Source: Erythrobacter sp. QSSC1-22B (GTDB taxonomy: Bacteria > Pseudomonadota > Alphaproteobacteria > Sphingomonadales > Sphingomonadaceae). From it: a stretch of DNA of 64,000 nt. The notes beneath the pieces are model-generated. The model made no database searches. It was not told the DNA's origin and worked only from the letters and a program-made list of their open reading frames with translations. Positions 32,840-40,473 of this stretch are shown here, one piece after another. The position numbers were made by a program, and so were the translations under genes. The number at the start of each line of letters is the position of its first letter. Position 1 is the first letter of the stretch. The DNA is taken from assembly GCF_001678665.1 (NCBI RefSeq), contig NZ_LZRP01000003.1:1-64000 (forward strand), written 5' to 3'.

Positions 32840-34444
32840 ATGAGCGCTTCCCAACATTCGCACGACGTCCTGATCATCGGCTCCGGCGCGGCCGGATTGA
32901 CCGCCGCGCTGGCGCTGGCCGAGAAACGCAAGGTGCTGATTCTCGCCAAGGGTTCGCTCGACGGCGGCTCGACCGCCTGGGCGCAGGGCGGCATCGCCGC
33001 GGTGCTCGATGCCGGGGACACGTTCGAGGACCACATCCGCGACACCATGGTGGCGGGCGCGGGGCTCAACGATCTCGAGACAGTGGAATTCGTGATCGAG
33101 CGCGCGCCGCGCAGCATCGACCGGCTCACCGAGCTGGGCGTCCCCTTCAACCGCGGCTCCGACGATATGGGCGGCGATCTCCATCTCACCCGCGAGGGCG
33201 GGCACAGCCACCGCCGCATCGTCCATGTCGACGATGCTACCGGCTGGGCAGTGCAGGAGGCGCTGCTCAAGGCCGCCGCGGCCAATCCCAACATCACCAT
33301 GCTGCCCGGCCGGGCGTGTATCGACCTGATCACCGGACGCAATGCCGAGCGTTTTTCGGGCGATGGCCATATCTGGGGCGCCTATGCGCTCGACGAGGCC
33401 ACCGGCAAGGTCGAGGCGCATGTCGCGCGCGCCACGGTGCTCGCCGCGGGGGGCGCGGGGCGCTGCTACCGGTTCTCGACCGCGCCGCGCGGCGCCACCG
33501 GCGATGGCATCGCCATGGCGTGGCGCGCCGGGGCACGGGTCTCCAACATGGAGATGATGCAGTTCCACCCGACCTGCCTCTACAATCTCGAGATCAAGAA
33601 CTTCCTCATCACCGAGGCGGTCCGCGGCGAGGGCGGGCGGCTGATCAACCCGCGCACCGGTCACCGCTTCATGGTCGATTACGACCCCGAGCGGATGGAG
33701 CTGGCCCCGCGCGACGTGGTCGCCCGCGCGATCGATTCCGAGATCAAGCGCTTCGGGCTCGACTACGTCCATCTCGACATCAGCCACCAGCCCGCAGAAT
33801 TCGTCCGCGAGCATTTCCCCACCATCGACGAGAAGCTTCGGGGTCTCGGCATCGACATGACCAGCGAGCCGATCCCGGTGGTCCCGGCGCAGCATTACAC
33901 CTGCGGCGGGGTGGTGGTCGATCTCGCCGCGCGGACCGATCTGCCGGGCCTGTGGGCGGCGGGCGAATGCACCGAGAGCGGGCTGCACGGCGCCAACCGG
34001 CTGGCCTCCAATTCGCTGCTCGAATGCTTCGTTTTCGGCGAGGCGGCGGCGCGCGACATCCTCGACCGCTGGGACGAGATGAAGGAACCGCCCGCGATCC
34101 GCGAATGGGACGACACCCAGGTCACCGATTCGGACGAGGAGGTGGTGATCAAGCAGAACTGGACGGAAATCCGCCGCTTCATGTGGAATTACGTCGGGAT
34201 CGTGCGCACCACCAAAAGGCTCGAACGCGCCGCCAACCGCATCGATCTGCTGCGTAAGGAGGTCGAGGATTATTACGGCAGCTTCCGCGTCACCACCGAT
34301 CTCATTGAATTGCGCAACCTGCTCGATGCGGCGGACCTGATCGTCCGCAGCGCGCTCAGGCGCGAGGAGAGCCGGGGCTTGCATTTCATCCTCGACCACC
34401 CGCAGACCGACAAGGTGGCGCGCGACACGGTGCTGGTCCCCTAG
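32840..34444 (+). CDS. nadB: L-aspartate oxidase
   Basis: NadB oxidises L-aspartate to iminoaspartate, the first step of de novo NAD synthesis. The 534-aa flavoprotein has the FAD-binding start DVLIIGSGAAGLTAALALAE, the STAWAQGGIAAVLD and REGGHSHRRIVHVDDATG regions, the HYTCGGVVVD loop and the flavoprotein signature GLWAAGECTESGLHGANRLA. The NadB C-terminal domain distinguishes it from succinate dehydrogenase. Here it stands apart from nadA and nadC, which are not in the window. Confidence 0.94.
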   Translation: MSASQHSHDVLIIGSGAAGLTAALALAEKRKVLILAKGSLDGGSTAWAQGGIAAVLDAGDTFEDHIRDTMVAGAGLNDLETVEFVIERAPRSIDRLTELGVPFNRGSDDMGGDLHLTREGGHSHRRIVHVDDATGWAVQEALLKAAAANPNITMLPGRACIDLITGRNAERFSGDGHIWGAYALDEATGKVEAHVARATVLAAGGAGRCYRFSTAPRGATGDGIAMAWRAGARVSNMEMMQFHPTCLYNLEIKNFLITEAVRGEGGRLINPRTGHRFMVDYDPERMELAPRDVVARAIDSEIKRFGLDYVHLDISHQPAEFVREHFPTIDEKLRGLGIDMTSEPIPVVPAQHYTCGGVVVDLAARTDLPGLWAAGECTESGLHGANRLASNSLLECFVFGEAAARDILDRWDEMKEPPAIREWDDTQVTDSDEEVVIKQNWTEIRRFMWNYVGIVRTTKRLERAANRIDLLRKEVEDYYGSFRVTTDLIELRNLLDAADLIVRSALRREESRGLHFILDHPQTDKVARDTVLVP

Positions 34445-34584
34445 ACGCCAGACCCGCGCTCCGTCGCGTATCCGGTCCGCCCGGGCGCAATCGGGGTTCG
34501 CGGCGCGGATAAAACGCCGCCCCCACTCGTAGATCAGGCAGTGGCCCAGCGAGGCCAATGCAAATTCTACGAGGAGATACCCCT

Positions 34585-35085
34585 ATGTCAGCCCCGAAAA
34601 ACCTGGCCGATTGCTACACCCACGAACTCGCCGACAGCTGGTCCGCCAACGACCAGATGGAGAAGGCCGTTCGCGAACTCGCCGAAGCGGCTGGCGACAG
34701 CAAGCTCAAGCAGCGGCTGAGCAAATCAGCCGATGGCATCGTCAAGCACACCGAGGCGATCAAGAAGCTGCTCAAGGATTGCGGCGTCTCCGAAAAAGAG
34801 CATTGCAAGGGCATGGAAGGCCTCGTGAAAGAGGCGAAGAAGCACGCTCTCGAAGCCGATATCGAGGATCACGACGTCCGCGACGTGCTGATCATCTCGC
34901 AGTTCCAGCGGATGTGCCACTACGGCATCTGCGGCTTCGGCACCGCGAAGGCCTTCGCCGAAGCGCTGGGCAAGAGCGAGCATGTCTCCGAACTCGACCG
35001 CATCACCGCGGAGATCTATGATACCGACGAGAACATGACCGATCTGGCCGAACGCAGCGTCAATCTGCAGGCCAAGCACTCCTGA
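34585..35085 (+). CDS. DUF892 ferritin-like protein (YciF type)
   Basis: A 166-aa all-helical protein of the DUF892/YciF family: the LADCYTHELADSWSANDQMEKAV opening (shown by NLADCYTHELADSWSAND), the central KKHALEADIEDHDVRDVLII and the HYGICGFGTAKAFAEALG helix. The family has a ferritin-like bundle and is often stress-induced; catalytic metal binding is unproven. ATG 34585 has GAGGAGA 7 bases upstream. A strong hairpin terminator follows at 35109-35143. Confidence 0.82.
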   Translation: MSAPKNLADCYTHELADSWSANDQMEKAVRELAEAAGDSKLKQRLSKSADGIVKHTEAIKKLLKDCGVSEKEHCKGMEGLVKEAKKHALEADIEDHDVRDVLIISQFQRMCHYGICGFGTAKAFAEALGKSEHVSELDRITAEIYDTDENMTDLAERSVNLQAKHS

Positions 35086-35108
35086 TCGTCAGACAGTCCG
35101 ACGAACCG

Positions 35109-35143
35109 GCGGGGCGGGGCGTGAAAACGCTTCGCCCGCTTTT
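35109..35143 (+). terminator. rho-independent terminator after the DUF892 gene
   Basis: A GC stem (GCGGGGCG pairing with CGCCCGC, one bulge) encloses an inner GCGT-GAAA-ACGC hairpin and runs into TTTT. It ends transcription of the DUF892 gene and lies between two convergent genes. Confidence 0.7.
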
Positions 35144-35162
35144 CGTCAGAAGCCGTTTTTCG

Positions 35163-35447
35163 TCAGAAGCCGAGGCCCTCGATCCCGAGGCTCTCGAGGC
35201 CCTGGAAATCCAGCAGCCGGGCAATCAGGATCAGCGCCATCGCGCCGAGGATGCTGCTGAGGCAACCCGCGCGGTTGAAGCCGCCGCGTCCGCGATGGAA
35301 CACCAGCCCCGCAAGCAGCGATCCGCCCACCCCGAGCAGGATCGTAGCGATCCAGCCCATTTCGACCGCGCCGGGGTAGAACAAGCGTGCCAGAGCGCCA
35401 ACGATCAGCCCGGTGATAATCGCGCCGAGAATGTTAAGCATGGACAT
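35163..35447 (-). CDS. GlsB/YeaQ/YmgE family small membrane protein
   Basis: This 94-aa hydrophobic protein fits the transglycosylase-associated (YeaQ/YmgE) family: three to four membrane segments, glycine-rich (NILGAIITGLIVGALARLFY, then GVGGSLLAGLVFHRGRGGF). The function is unknown; relatives are stress-induced. Starts at 35447 (MSMLNIL) and 35441 (MLNIL) are both possible; the AAGGAG upstream is better spaced for 35441. A 17-bp tandem duplication (35140-35172) covers its stop codon. Confidence 0.78.
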   Translation of the reverse strand: MSMLNILGAIITGLIVGALARLFYPGAVEMGWIATILLGVGGSLLAGLVFHRGRGGFNRAGCLSSILGAMALILIARLLDFQGLESLGIEGLGF

Positions 35448-35509
35448 TGTCTCCTTCATGCGCCGTATTGGCGTCGCAAAACCATAACAGTGAAACAGGG
35501 AGGCAAGCC

Positions 35510-36403
35510 TTGCCAACAGTGACCGCGAACGGCGTCGAAATCCATTACGAAGAGCAGGGCGATCCGGCAAACCCGGCGATGCTGCTGATCATGGGGTTCG
35601 GTGCACAGCTGACGCTGTGGCCCGATGAGCTGGTCGAGGGGCTGGCGAACCGAGGGTTTCGCGTGATCCGCTATGACAATCGCGATGTCGGGCTGAGCCA
35701 GAAATTCACCGGCCACAAGCCGCCCGGCCCCGCGCGGCAGGTGCTGATGGGCAAGATCGGGCTGAAGCCCAAGGTTCCCTATACGCTCGCCGATCTGGCC
35801 GACGATGCCGCCGGCCTGCTCGATGCGCTCGATATCGCCAAGGCGCATATCGTCGGCGCGAGCATGGGCGGGATGATCGCGCAGCATGTCGCCGCGCGCC
35901 ATCCTGACCGGTGCCTGTCGCTGACCTCGATTTTCTCCACCACCGGCAATCCCAAACTGCCATCGGCGAAGAAGGAAGCACTCGACGCGCTGACCAAGCG
36001 ACCCGAAAGCACCGAGGAAGCGGTGCTGGTGGAGCACGGCAAATATCTCGCCCGCACGATCGGTTCGCCTGCCTATCCGACCCCCGACGACCGGCTTCAC
36101 GAGCGCACCCAGGCTTCGATCCGGCGCAGCCTCTATCCTGAAGGCCCGACGCGGCATCTTGCTGCGATCCTCCACGATGGCGATCGCCGCAAGATGCTGC
36201 GGGAAATCGATCTGCCGACGCTGGTCCTGCATGGCGAGGCCGATCCGCTGGTCCCGGTCGAGGGCGGGCGCGACACCGCGGCGACGATTCGCGGCGCGCG
36301 AATCAAGACCATACCGGGCTGGGGCCACGATCTCCCGCTCGAACTGGTCGACGAGATCGCCGATGAGATCGCGGACCATGCCGGCCAGGCGGTGCCTGCC
36401 TAG
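35510..36403 (+). CDS. alpha/beta hydrolase
   Basis: A 297-aa alpha/beta-fold hydrolase with nucleophile Ser in GASMGGMIAQHVAARHP, acid Asp in LHGEADPLVPVEGG and His in IPGWGHDLPLEL; the oxyanion region is LLIMGFGAQLTLW. The LTLWPDELVEGLANRGFRVI-type start is common in esterases of this group. Substrate unknown. TTG 35510 is chosen because GGGAGG sits 6 bases upstream; GTG 35519 is an alternative. It is divergent from the YmgE-like gene. Confidence 0.85.
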   Translation: MPTVTANGVEIHYEEQGDPANPAMLLIMGFGAQLTLWPDELVEGLANRGFRVIRYDNRDVGLSQKFTGHKPPGPARQVLMGKIGLKPKVPYTLADLADDAAGLLDALDIAKAHIVGASMGGMIAQHVAARHPDRCLSLTSIFSTTGNPKLPSAKKEALDALTKRPESTEEAVLVEHGKYLARTIGSPAYPTPDDRLHERTQASIRRSLYPEGPTRHLAAILHDGDRRKMLREIDLPTLVLHGEADPLVPVEGGRDTAATIRGARIKTIPGWGHDLPLELVDEIADEIADHAGQAVPA

Positions 36404-36581
36404 GAATTACGGGCGAATTACTGGCGTCGGTTCGAAAAAATATAGGCCCGGTGGCGGTCCGTCGCCAGATGCGAATCTGATGCGCCCCAAAACGGGCGTG
36501 CGCAACGGATCACGCTATCCGGGATAATTAGCATCTGATAAATATCGACTCGGCAATGCTTCATTGCTGATGGAGTTACTG

Positions 36582-36749
36582 ATGGATCGGGAAACAATCG
36601 CCTATTTGCTGATCGTCGTTCTGGCTATCGCAACAGTGGCGGCGATGGTGTTCGCGTATCAGAACACCCCCAAGCGCAAACACAAGCGGCTGCTGAAGCA
36701 ACAATACGCGTCGCGTCGCGAACAGCAGGCGAAGCGTCACAGCGATTAG
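36582..36749 (+). CDS. small single-pass membrane protein
   Basis: An unrecognised 55-aa product: one membrane helix (IAYLLIVVLAIATVAAMVFAY) followed by a very basic tail (KRKHKRLLKQQYASRREQQA). ATG 36582 has GGAG 6 bases upstream; in-frame starts at 36564 and 36570 are less well placed. The basic tail may contact nucleic acid or lipids on the cytoplasmic side; that is inference. Confidence 0.6.
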   Translation: MDRETIAYLLIVVLAIATVAAMVFAYQNTPKRKHKRLLKQQYASRREQQAKRHSD

Positions 36750-37283
36750 GCGCACGAGACACGATCTCGCGCCCAATCCCCTACACGAAATTGCCCACCG
36801 GATAGTTGGTCAGCCCGGCCAGGCGGCGACTGCCAGGGATTCGAAAATTGCGGGTTCCGATTCGATCGCTTCAAGCGCCTCGAAAAGCCGTTCTGCCCGC
36901 AAAAATTTTTTCACGGATTCATTTTGGGTCTTGCGCGCGCGCAAACCCCAGCTTGGTCCACGCGTCGCGGCGTTGCAGCCTGATAACACAGCAGGGTTCG
37001 ACAGCCGCGAGCGGTGTTAAATCGACATTCACCCTCTTGCGCCGACGTGGCTTCCGATTCACTATCTAGTGGTTGGAATACCGGGGGGACCCACAAGACC
37101 TAGCGATGGCACGGCGCAGCACCCATATCGGGTCATGCCTGGCCGGAGCGCGGTTCCGGGGACAAGACGGGGATAAGTTTTGATATCCCGGTGGTCCCGA
37201 ACTGCTAGGCTGGGGCCTCCCGCCGACTCGAACACATGCGGAACAGGCTACGGCCGACCGCAGCAAGAAATGGTGGGACTGCA
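36750..37283. other. 534-bp intergenic/leader region upstream of nrdA
   Basis: No protein gene of normal size is seen. The region contains five GANTC sites (36838, 36859, 36916, 37056, 37225), a CACTA-TC-TAGTG palindrome (37060-37071) and a near-CtrA motif TTAA-N7-TTCA (37017-37031). A 25-codon reading frame (37106-37183) ends in the loop of a nested hairpin (37159-37198). This hairpin has an outer stem GGGAC/GTCCC and an inner stem GGGATA/TATCCC. The long leader suggests complex control of nrdA. Confidence 0.5.
36838..37229. promoter_or_regulatory. cluster of five GANTC (CcrM-type) sites upstream of nrdA
   Basis: GATTC at 36838-36842, 36859-36863, 36916-36920 and 37056-37060, plus GACTC at 37225-37229. 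GANTC is the site of the cell-cycle methyltransferase CcrM in many Alphaproteobacteria, and genes with such sites can respond to methylation through GcrA. Five in 392 bases is dense for a GC-rich genome. Confidence 0.5.
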
Positions 37284-39368
37284 ATGGATTTCAGAAACGG
37301 GAACGATGGCGCGATGAACCTCGACGGCGAAACCCAGGAAATCGAGCCGAATATCGAGGACGCGCAAGCTCCCACCAACACAAGCGATGCCGATGCATCG
37401 GGAAAAGCGGTCGAAATGGAACGAAGCGATACAGGTAGCGAAGCCTTGATCGAGGATGGTGCCAGCCGCGCCGTGGCCAGCGCGCTGGCGCAGGCCGCCA
37501 AGGCCAACGCCGCCAACGCGGCCGAAGCTGCGGCCGAGCACGACAGCAAGAAGATCCTCGACCGGCGGTTCACGATTGTCACCGATGCGGCGCGCGATTC
37601 GGAGCTGACCGAATTTGGCAAGGAAACGCTCAACGACCGCTATCTGCTGCCCGGCGAGACCTATCAGGATCTGTTCGCGCGCGTCGCCGATGCCTATGCC
37701 GACGATCAGGAGCACGCGCAGCGGCTCTACGACTATATCTCGCGGCTGTGGTTCATGCCCGCCACCCCGGTGCTGTCCAACGGCGGCACCCATCGCGGGC
37801 TGCCGATCTCCTGCTACCTCAATTCGGTCGACGACAGCCTCGAAGGCATCGTCAACACCTGGAACGAGAACGTCTGGCTGGCGAGCAAGGGCGGCGGGAT
37901 CGGCACCTATTGGGGCCATGTTCGCGGCATCGGCGAGCCGGTCGGCCTCAACGGCAAGACCAGCGGCATCATCCCCTTCGTGCGGGTGATGGACAGCCTT
38001 ACGCTCGCCATTTCGCAGGGCTCGCTGCGGCGCGGCTCGGCGGCCTGTTATCTCGACGTCAACCACCCCGAGATCGAGGAATTCCTCGAGATCCGCAAGG
38101 CTTCGGGCGACTTCAACCGCAAGGCATTGAACCTGCACCACGGCGTGCTGCTGACCGACGCCTTCATGGAAGCGGTCCGCGACGGCGCCGAGTTCGATCT
38201 GGTCAGCCCGCGCGATGGCTCGGTGCGCAAGACCATCGATGCGCGCTCGCTGTTCCAGAAGCTGGTCGAAACCCGGCTGGCGACGGGCGAGCCCTATATA
38301 GTCTTCTCCGACACGGTGAACCGGATGATGCCCAAGCATCACCGCGAACTGGGGCTCAAGGTCTCGACCTCGAACCTGTGCTCGGAAATCACGCTTCCCA
38401 CCGGCCGCGACCATCTCGGCAACGATCGCACCGCGGTGTGCTGCCTGTCCTCGCTCAACCTCGAAAAATGGGACGAGTGGCAGGGCGACAAGCAGTTCAT
38501 CGAGGATGTCATGCGCTTCCTCGACAACGTCCTGCAGGACTATATCGACCGCGCGCCCGAAGAGATGGCGCGGGCCAAATATTCGGCGATGCGCGAGCGC
38601 AGCGTCGGCATGGGGGTGATGGGGTACCACTCCTTCCTCCAGCAGAAGAGCATCGGTTTCGAGAGCCCGATGGCCAAGGTGTGGAACCTCAAGATGTTCA
38701 AGCACATCAGCGCCAAGGCCGAGGAAGCCAGCATGGTGCTGGCCAAGGAACGCGGGCCGTGCCCCGATGCCGAGGAAACCGGCGCGATGGAGCGCTTTTC
38801 GTGCAAGATGGCGATCGCGCCGACCGCGTCGATCAGCATCATCTGCGGCGGCACCAGCGCCTGCATCGAGCCGGTCCCCGCCAATATCTACACCCACAAG
38901 ACGCTGTCGGGCAGCTTCATCGTCAAGAACCCCTATCTCGAGAAGATTCTCGACAAGAAGAGCAAGAATTCCAACAATGTCTGGAATTCGATCCTCGAGA
39001 AGGGCGGCTCGGTCCAGCACCTCGATTTCCTCAGCGTCGAGGAAAAGGCGACCTTCAAGACCAGCTTCGAGATCGATCAGCGCTGGCTGCTCGAATTCGC
39101 CGCCGATCGCGCGCCCTTCATCGACCAGGCGCAGAGCCTCAACCTGTTCATCCCCGCCGATGTCGACAAATGGGATCTGATGATGCTGCACTTCCAGGCC
39201 TGGGAGAAGGGCATCAAATCGCTCTATTACCTGCGCTCGAAGAGCGTGCAGCGCGCAGGGTTCGCGGGCGGCGTCGAGGCCGACAACACCGCCGATGCGG
39301 CCAAGATCGAGCTGATGGCCGGGCTGGAAGAGCAGACCGATTACGAGGAATGCCTGTCCTGCCAGTGA
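37284..39368 (+). CDS. nrdA: class Ia ribonucleotide reductase, alpha subunit
   Basis: NrdA reduces ribonucleotides to deoxyribonucleotides with the NrdB radical subunit. The 694-aa product has the active-site cysteines (LPISCYLNSVDD, SNLCSEITLPT with Asn/Cys/Glu, AVCCLSSLNLEKW), the tyrosine pair of the radical path (IKSLYYLRSKS) and a C-terminal redox CLSC tail. No ATP-cone is visible. Instead about 75 residues of Ala/Asp/Glu-rich low-complexity sequence precede the catalytic core. ATG 37284 has a weak GGTGGGA; starts at 37236 and 37314 are possible. The gene is followed by a strong terminator and separated from nrdB by two opposite-strand genes. Confidence 0.94.
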   Translation: MDFRNGNDGAMNLDGETQEIEPNIEDAQAPTNTSDADASGKAVEMERSDTGSEALIEDGASRAVASALAQAAKANAANAAEAAAEHDSKKILDRRFTIVTDAARDSELTEFGKETLNDRYLLPGETYQDLFARVADAYADDQEHAQRLYDYISRLWFMPATPVLSNGGTHRGLPISCYLNSVDDSLEGIVNTWNENVWLASKGGGIGTYWGHVRGIGEPVGLNGKTSGIIPFVRVMDSLTLAISQGSLRRGSAACYLDVNHPEIEEFLEIRKASGDFNRKALNLHHGVLLTDAFMEAVRDGAEFDLVSPRDGSVRKTIDARSLFQKLVETRLATGEPYIVFSDTVNRMMPKHHRELGLKVSTSNLCSEITLPTGRDHLGNDRTAVCCLSSLNLEKWDEWQGDKQFIEDVMRFLDNVLQDYIDRAPEEMARAKYSAMRERSVGMGVMGYHSFLQQKSIGFESPMAKVWNLKMFKHISAKAEEASMVLAKERGPCPDAEETGAMERFSCKMAIAPTASISIICGGTSACIEPVPANIYTHKTLSGSFIVKNPYLEKILDKKSKNSNNVWNSILEKGGSVQHLDFLSVEEKATFKTSFEIDQRWLLEFAADRAPFIDQAQSLNLFIPADVDKWDLMMLHFQAWEKGIKSLYYLRSKSVQRAGFAGGVEADNTADAAKIELMAGLEEQTDYEECLSCQ

Positions 39369-39436
39369 TGGCCTGCCAATGATTGCCTGCCAGTAGCGGC
39401 ATGCCGCTGGCCGGCGGTCTTGGCCAACCAGACACG

Positions 39437-39474
39437 AAAACCCCGGCGGCACCGCATGGTGCGCCGGGGTTTTT
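39437..39474. terminator. strong rho-independent terminator after nrdA (bidirectional)
   Basis: AAAACCCCGGCG and GCACC pair with GGTGC and GCCGGGGTTTT around a GCAT loop, with one bulged base. The T-run is present in both orientations, so it can end nrdA and the convergent DUF2171 gene. Confidence 0.88.
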
Positions 39475-39522
39475 CATGACCTGCCGATCCCGCGGGGCCG
39501 GTGGTTTCAAATTCCGTTCGGG

Positions 39523-39765
39523 TCAGACGGTTTGCGTCGCCTTGTTGCCCAGGCCGGCGGGGATTCTCGCGCCTTCCTTGAGATAGACTCGGTTGTCTTC
39601 GATCTTGTCGACGTCGTTCATCGACAGGAAGTGATGCATGCTGTCGGCGGCATCCGTCTTGGTCAGCTTGATCTTGTCGCCCTCGACATCGTCGACGGTT
39701 CCGACATGATCGCCCTTGGCGTTTGCGACTTCCATGTGCTCTTTGATGCGGATCTTCTCGAACAT
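39523..39765 (-). CDS. DUF2171 domain protein
   Basis: An 80-aa protein of the DUF2171 family, a PRC-barrel-like fold: IKEHMEVANAKGDHVGTVDD, VEGDKIKLTKTD, MHHFLSMNDVDKIEDNRVYL. Common in sphingomonads and linked to stress regulons. ATG 39765 has GGAG 7 bases upstream. A perfect EcfG promoter (GGAAC-N17-CGTT) ends 38 bases before the start, supporting general stress control. Confidence 0.85.
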   Translation of the reverse strand: MFEKIRIKEHMEVANAKGDHVGTVDDVEGDKIKLTKTDAADSMHHFLSMNDVDKIEDNRVYLKEGARIPAGLGNKATQTV

Positions 39766-39802
39766 AAAGTTCTCCAGTATTTTGCTTTGCTTATACCCTA
39801 TC

Positions 39803-39828
39803 AACGGGTGGGTCAGGGGCTCCGTTCC
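39803..39828 (-). promoter_or_regulatory. EcfG (general stress sigma) promoter of the DUF2171 gene
   Basis: On the minus strand GGAAC (39828-39824) is followed by exactly 17 bases and CGTT (39806-39803), a perfect match to the alphaproteobacterial EcfG consensus. The predicted start lies near 39796, giving a leader of about 30 bases with the GGAG ribosome site. Confidence 0.75.
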
Positions 39829-39894
39829 TCGGTTCGTCGTCGCTGAGCAACGGGTCGTGAGGCGGTGTCTTTTGCGCGGCCACCCGCGCGCCGG

Positions 39895-40236
39895 TCAGTC
39901 GCTGCCGAGTGGTCGCTTGGCATCGGCCTGGGCCTGACGGGCGGGGTCGGTGGAGGTTTCGCCGACAACGGCGTCGCCGTTCTTGCGCTCGTTCGGGCGC
40001 TCTTCCGAGCGCTTGTCCGGCTTCGCGCCGGGCGCGGCGTCCTGTTCCATCTTGCCATCGGCATCGCGGCTGTTGCCATAGCCCGCCTGCGCCTTGCCGG
40101 GCGCCTCGCCCTGTCGTTGTTGACCCTGCTGCTGGCGGGTCTCGCCCTCGCGCGGACCGGTGCGATCGGGCTCGCCCGGTGCGGTGTCGTTCGAGAGGGT
40201 TACCTTGCGGCTGTCGTTTGGTTCATACTGTCCCAT
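39895..40236 (-). CDS. low-complexity hydrophilic protein, stress-promoter controlled
   Basis: A 113-aa protein rich in Gln, Gly, Glu, Asp, Arg and Pro with no hydrophobic core (GQQRQGEAPGKAQAGYGNSR), probably intrinsically disordered. The opening MGQYEPNDSRKVTLS looks conserved. No function is recognised. A perfect EcfG promoter ends 23 bases before the ATG and GGAG is spaced 8 bases from it, so it is almost certainly a real, stress-induced gene; a hydrophilin-like protective role is inference. Confidence 0.7.
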   Translation of the reverse strand: MGQYEPNDSRKVTLSNDTAPGEPDRTGPREGETRQQQGQQRQGEAPGKAQAGYGNSRDADGKMEQDAAPGAKPDKRSEERPNERKNGDAVVGETSTDPARQAQADAKRPLGSD

Positions 40237-40258
40237 GGTGTGTCTCCTTCACACCATC

Positions 40259-40284
40259 AACGGATCGCGGCACCGCAGCGTTCC
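40259..40284 (-). promoter_or_regulatory. EcfG (general stress sigma) promoter of the 40236 gene
   Basis: GGAAC (40284-40280), 17 bases, then CGTT (40262-40259) on the minus strand: a perfect EcfG consensus. The start site should lie near 40253, about 17 bases before the ATG at 40236. Confidence 0.75.
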
Positions 40285-40395
40285 GCGGCCCGTCGCAGGA
40301 AAACCCCGCTTCCAGCCTTGCTTCCGCGCCTGTCTGCGACCCGCTCCGCCGCCCATTTTCCCGCTTTGTTCGCTTGACCGGTGCTTATCCCCGCC

Positions 40396-40446
40396 GAATC
40401 GACAAGGTTTGGCTTCGAAAACCGGCCGCGATTCCCTATATGAGTC
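40396..40446. promoter_or_regulatory. three GANTC sites in the nrdB promoter
   Basis: GAATC (40396-40400), GATTC (40430-40434) and GAGTC (40442-40446) lie within 51 bases, just upstream of nrdB. A -10-like TATATG (40437-40442) with TTCGAA 17 bases before it overlaps the last sites. This parallels the GANTC cluster at nrdA. Confidence 0.5.
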
Positions 40447-40473
40447 GTTCACGCCAAACCGGAGGCACACAAG

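Noticed and set aside
37060-37071. NrdR box upstream of nrdA (CACTA-TC-TAGTG)
   Set aside because: The half-sites match the NrdR consensus, but the centre is 2 bases instead of 4 and no second box at the usual spacing was found. Kept only as a palindrome in the leader description.
36750-37283. Cobalamin riboswitch in the nrdA leader
   Set aside because: The leader is long, but no B12-box-like conserved core was found and the encoded enzyme is B12-independent.
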